DNA from: Desulfovibrionaceae bacterium UBA930
GTDB lineage: Bacteria; Desulfobacterota; Desulfovibrionia; Desulfovibrionales; Desulfovibrionaceae
Assembly (NCBI GenBank): GCA_002293605.1
Contig: DBDO01000184.1
Span: forward strand, 1 to 7,145
Reading direction: 5' to 3'
DNA: 7,145 nt
Part shown: positions 5,701 through 7,145 of the stretch, piece by piece
Layout of the letters: the number at the start of each line of letters is the position of its first letter
Numbering within the stretch: position 1 is the first letter of the stretch
Position numbers and translations under genes: made by a program
The notes under the pieces: generated by a model
The model's input: only the letters and a program-made list of their open reading frames with translations
Database searches by the model: none
What the model was told of the DNA's origin: nothing

Positions 5701-7145
5701 CCCGCCGTTCGCCTTGTTTCCGTTAAAGTTGCCCTGCCTGATCATGCCCTGGAGGGCACCGCCAAGGTTCAAGCCCCCGCCGCTGCCGCCCGCGATGTTG
5801 TCCCTGAAATTGTTGTTGAGCAGGTTGCCCTGCAAATCGCCGCCAAGGTTCACGGCCCCGCCGCTGCCGCCTGCGCTGTTGGCTCTGAAGGTATTGCCGT
5901 CCAGGTTGCCTGTCAGCGTGCCTGTGCTATTGATGGCCCCGCCGCTCGTTCCCGCGCTGTTGCCGGTAAAGGTGCTCGTTCTGATCGGTCCGCTTATGGG
6001 GCCGCTGCTGATGGCCCCGCCGCTGCCGCTGATGGCTCTGTTGTTTTCAAAAGTACCCAGGTGCAGATCGATATTGCGCATCGCGCCGCTGACATAGATG
6101 GCCCCGCCGCTGCCTCCCGCCTCGTTCTGCGAAAAATTCATGTGGTAGATGCTGCCGTTCCCGTTGGCCTGGGTGCCGCTGCCTGCCCAGTCGGCATTTC
6201 CGTCTATGGCAATAGCCCCGCCGCTGCCCGACACAGCCCTGTTACTGGTAAAGGTGGAGTCGTTCATGATGCCGGAAAAGCCTGCCGAACCAGCGCCCTG
6301 GCTCCCCCGCAGGTAGATGCCGCCGCCCGAGCCCTGGGCGGTGTTGCTGGTGAATACGTTCCCGTTGCCGAAATTGCCCGTGAGCCTGTCCGCGTAAATG
6401 CCGCCCCCGCTGCCGCCCGCCTTGTTGCTTACATAGGTGTTCAGCCATATGTTGCCGCTAATCGCGCCGCCCACATAGAGGCCGCCGCCGCTGGAGCTGG
6501 CCGAGACATCGTTGCCCCCGTTCGGTCCGGCGCTGTTTTCGGTGAACATCACAATGGAACCCATGTTGCCGGTCAGGTCCCGCTCCACATGCATGCCACC
6601 CCCGCTGCCCTGGGCCGTGTTTTTGTCAAAAAAAGCGTAATCGCCAAGGTTTGCGATAAAAGACTGGCCCACATACAGGCCGCCCCCGCTGCCCTGGGCC
6701 GTATTTGAAGAAAAGTGGGCCGCGAAAATTCTCGAAGGGCTGGCGCTTGAGCCGAAGCTATCGCGCACATACAGGCCCCCGCCGTGCGCCCCGGCCGTGT
6801 TGAAGTCAAAATGCACGTCCTTGCCGCCGCCCGCGCCTTCCAGCCGTCCCAAAAAGCTGCCGTTCACGGCCATGCCGCCCCCGCTTCCGATCTGGGCCCT
6901 GTTGGTGTTAAAATGCGTCTCGCCGTTAAAACTCCCGGTAAAATTCCCGTTGACGAAAAGCGCGCCGCCGTTGGCCGAATTGCTTACATTGCGCCGGAAG
7001 GCCGCGTTCGCTATGCTGCCGGTGATGTTGCCCACGCTAAACGCGCCCGCAAGCCCCGCCGCAGCGCTCGTGCCGTTGTTGATCTCGATATTGCGGATGG
7101 AATCTATGGCAAGGGTGCCCATGTTGATGAGGTAAAAAGTATTAT
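2785..7145 (-). CDS. Pmp-like autotransporter with GGA[I]/FxxN beta-helix passenger and C-terminal barrel (5' end outside window)
   Basis: Surface protein predicted to be secreted by the type Va route. The frame is open to the window edge. Residues here are numbered from the internal Met at 7122, which I do not take as the start: no Shine-Dalgarno precedes it, and the upstream residues NTFYLIN align with FPLLSL of the neighbouring paralog (its residues 104-109), so about 100 residues including the signal peptide are missing. Residues about 52-867 are some 29 rungs beginning GG[AG][ILMV] and ending FxxN, a POMP/Pmp-type right-handed beta-helix. Residues about 868-1090 are a stalk with autochaperone-like features (GATLDITRV, RYLLVDGLNP, LWLANL). 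Residues 1095-1160 are a helical linker. Residues about 1168-1445 are the autotransporter barrel, starting near RFWTRYLGAL and ending IAVRF with the usual terminal Phe, followed by TAG at 2785-2787. I see no Cys in the passenger; Cys occur at 1099, 1385 and 1389. Ligand and role (adhesion, aggregation) are unknown. Confidence 0.93.
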   Translation of the reverse strand, partial: NTFYLINMGTLAIDSIRNIEINNGTSAAAGLAGAFSVGNITGSIANAAFRRNVSNSANGGALFVNGNFTGSFNGETHFNTNRAQIGSGGGMAVNGSFLGRLEGAGGGKDVHFDFNTAGAHGGGLYVRDSFGSSASPSRIFAAHFSSNTAQGSGGGLYVGQSFIANLGDYAFFDKNTAQGSGGGMHVERDLTGNMGSIVMFTENSAGPNGGNDVSASSSGGGLYVGGAISGNIWLNTYVSNKAGGSGGGIYADRLTGNFGNGNVFTSNTAQGSGGGIYLRGSQGAGSAGFSGIMNDSTFTSNRAVSGSGGAIAIDGNADWAGSGTQANGNGSIYHMNFSQNEAGGSGGAIYVSGAMRNIDLHLGTFENNRAISGSGGAISSGPISGPIRTSTFTGNSAGTSGGAINSTGTLTGNLDGNTFRANSAGGSGGAVNLGGDLQGNLLNNNFRDNIAGGSGGGLNLGGALQGMIRQGNFNGNKANGGDGGAINAASMTGDILGPTYFTNNSASGSGGAINLSGALQGNIDYSFFWTNQAAGGSGGGINASSIRGNISGGSAFIGNSASTSGGGINAGSISGDITLGTFSTNTAGSSGGAINTGSLSGSIATSSFTSNSAGTDGGAIKSTVLSSSIRASSFSSNKATGSGGGIHAGSLSGSMSSTSFTSNTAGADGGAIHAAAFSGSIQAGSFTNNSAGARGGAIYGLPSLMDGTIFSGNSAADGGAIYGVGSGGQIRTATFSENKATGSGGAIALTPGLPLTIQTTQFYSNTAGTDGGAIYGLPSLIDNSAFLGNGAANGGALYGTSGGSMQVRNSIFNSNTATADGGAMYFSQGVPITLHNTQLFSNSAGGLGGGIYFNTTAGTSYDFVLSADADNSTLFTGNTSASGRNSFHVGGTAAGGSFNLSTAGAGSLELLDPFSAAIGASSFNLTHNAPEAMLIMSGVNDLSTNGGSVGLNFLSGVTRVSSRFTGTDFTLKVNGTTDSSMTWGRNNILTIDLMEERNPNLALIDFTGSTGRKDFVIEEGATLDITRVMNPLPNQRYLLVDGLNPASSGIPDNVRVSAIRLLSPEGYTMLPLFEQNGTQLWLANLIIPDPFDENIAPPNLVDAENCVTRWLNHTANGLALSPYEVLALRRDFDSGPPEAAVDMALVGADIHETVARAAKGGFLDRGAPSVFQGDIRFWTRYLGALNKTLNHRGYSGYESSTNGVLLGASWEPSPEFSLGGYAGYSHSDTDFRTISADAESEGVHAGVQASYLTPWGLRLTADGSYSRQKVDLDRYPGDLGHDRGRFAQELLGAGLEVSYDIELAEHTRLAPAASLASTWLWQESFTEQGEIMAAHVGSIEENRLSATLGATLEYDLLFEEGSITPGIGVHWKHQLSGRQPEVRYAFVDNGSCDYTCTARSRRMGANALELSAYVDGTIRTESAEWSIQGGYRLESGDNAIGHMFYGEIAVRF
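2788..3621 (-). other. Autotransporter beta-barrel domain of the upstream paralog
   Basis: Residues about 1168-1445, roughly 278 residues, the usual size of a type Va translocator barrel. It opens with RFWTRYLGALN and shows alternating aromatic/hydrophobic strands rich in Gly and Tyr (VLLGASWEP, LGGYAGYSHSDTDF, LRLTADGSYSRQ, ITPGIGVHWKHQL, WSIQGGYRLESG). It ends with Phe, as outer-membrane proteins recognised by the BAM machinery usually do. The preceding helix-prone stretch (RWLNHTANGLALSPYEVLALRRDF, split here as RWLNHTANGL and SPYEVLALRRDF) is likely the linker that spans the pore. Cys1385 and Cys1389 are in a putative loop. Confidence 0.88.
4060..4080 (-). repeat. Exact 21-base match to 148-168 (copy in upstream paralog)
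   Basis: The upstream-paralog copy of the direct repeat described at 148-168. It lies in the conserved stalk just before RYLLVDGLNP. Confidence 0.85.
4603..5061 (-). repeat. Duplicated three-rung super-unit (76 and 77 residues)
   Basis: Unit one runs 5061-4834 and unit two 4833-4603. Both have rungs of 23, 26/27 and 27 residues in the same order: first GGAIYGLPSL[MI]D with a short rung, then GGA[IL]YG with a Gly/Ser turn, then GGA[IM] followed by PLTIQTTQF or PITLHNTQL. The short 23-residue rung occurs nowhere else in this array. The DNA around GGAIYGLPSL is nearly identical in the two copies. The array thus grew by duplication of a three-rung block as well as of single rungs. Confidence 0.85.
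5062..5451 (-). repeat. Five consecutive rungs of exactly 78 bases
   Basis: Rung starts lie at 5451, 5373, 5295, 5217 and 5139, and the next rung begins at 5061, so five units of 26 residues follow without any length change. Their proteins are alike: pattern GG[AG]I-x-x-G-S-[LI]-S-G-[SD]-I-x-x-x-[ST]-F-x-[ST]-N-x-A-G. This is the most regular part of the passenger and probably the most recently amplified. Confidence 0.85.
5210..5217 (-). repeat. Homopolymer of eight G in the coding strand
   Basis: Eight C on the plus strand, read as G8 in the coding strand, encodes the first Gly residues of the rung GGGIHAG. It is the longest G/C homopolymer I found in the window; comparable rung starts have five. 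A one-base slip here would shift the frame well before the barrel. Confidence 0.8.

Larger units (their letters stand above)
4603..6969 (-). repeat. POMP-type beta-helix rung array of the upstream paralog
   Basis: From GGALFV at position 6969 to the last full rung ending at 4603 there are 28 rungs, with a further one (GGGIYFN) at 4602 merging into the stalk and a degenerate one before GGALFV. Rungs near the N-terminal tip start GGG[LMI]Y/H and are irregular (27 to 38 residues, with loops). Rungs nearer the stalk are regular, 26 to 27 residues, and mostly start GGAI. Almost every rung carries FxxN (FNTN, FSSN, FDKN, FTSN, FRAN, FIGN, FSGN); one has YVSN and one LFSN. The pattern is that of Pmp proteins and predicts stacked Asn and Gly turns in a beta-helix. 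Confidence 0.9.

Noticed and set aside
6061..6708. Plus-strand open frame of 215 codons opposite the rung array
   Set aside because: An antisense shadow of the repeat array with Ala-rich periodic sequence and no domain.
4603..6969. CRISPR-like or non-coding repeat array
   Set aside because: The period is a multiple of three, units are degenerate and in frame, and the repeat is explained by protein rungs.
7120..7122. ATG at 7122 as the start of the upstream gene
   Set aside because: No Shine-Dalgarno or signal peptide. The frame continues upstream to the edge with residues that align to the paralog, so the true start is outside the window.

Overview
The window holds parts of two tandem paralogous genes, both read on the minus strand, for very large surface proteins of the Gram-negative autotransporter (type V secretion) class. 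Their passenger domains consist of many short rungs that start with GG[A/G][I/L/M/V] and end with FxxN. This is the hallmark of the chlamydial polymorphic outer membrane protein (Pmp/POMP) repeat and predicts a right-handed beta-helix. The coding DNA is GC-rich, with Gly, Ser, Ala and Asn dominating. The promoter-like, Shine-Dalgarno and terminator signals are of ordinary bacterial type. A non-chlamydial, high-GC Gram-negative bacterium fits. A sulfate-reducing Desulfovibrio/Bilophila-type organism is my guess from the style of such proteins, but the sequence does not prove it.

Layout from right to left, the direction of transcription. Positions 7145-2785 carry the upstream paralog. Its N-terminus lies beyond the right edge (about 100 residues missing, judged against the second paralog). 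It shows about 29 beta-helix rungs, a conserved stalk, a helical linker and a complete C-terminal autotransporter barrel ending in Phe. Positions 2784-2593 are a 192-base intergenic spacer with a perfect 17-bp-stem intrinsic terminator, then a very AT-rich promoter region (TTGACA, 17-base spacer, TATATA) and an AGGAGG ribosome binding site. Positions 2592-1 carry the second paralog: signal peptide, N-terminal cap, 19 rungs, the same stalk, and then a Pro/Ala/Ser-rich stretch at which the window ends. Its barrel lies beyond the left edge.

Each protein should be exported by Sec, insert its C-terminal barrel in the outer membrane, and display a long beta-helical fibre outside the cell. The stalks are nearly the same while the rung regions differ in number, sequence and loops. 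This looks like a family that varies its exposed part by gain, loss and duplication of rungs. The most notable points are a two-fold duplicated three-rung super-unit, a run of five rungs of exactly 78 bases, a G8 tract in the coding strand inside that run, and the unexplained linker in the second paralog. No RNA genes, transposases, CRISPR arrays or other genes are visible.
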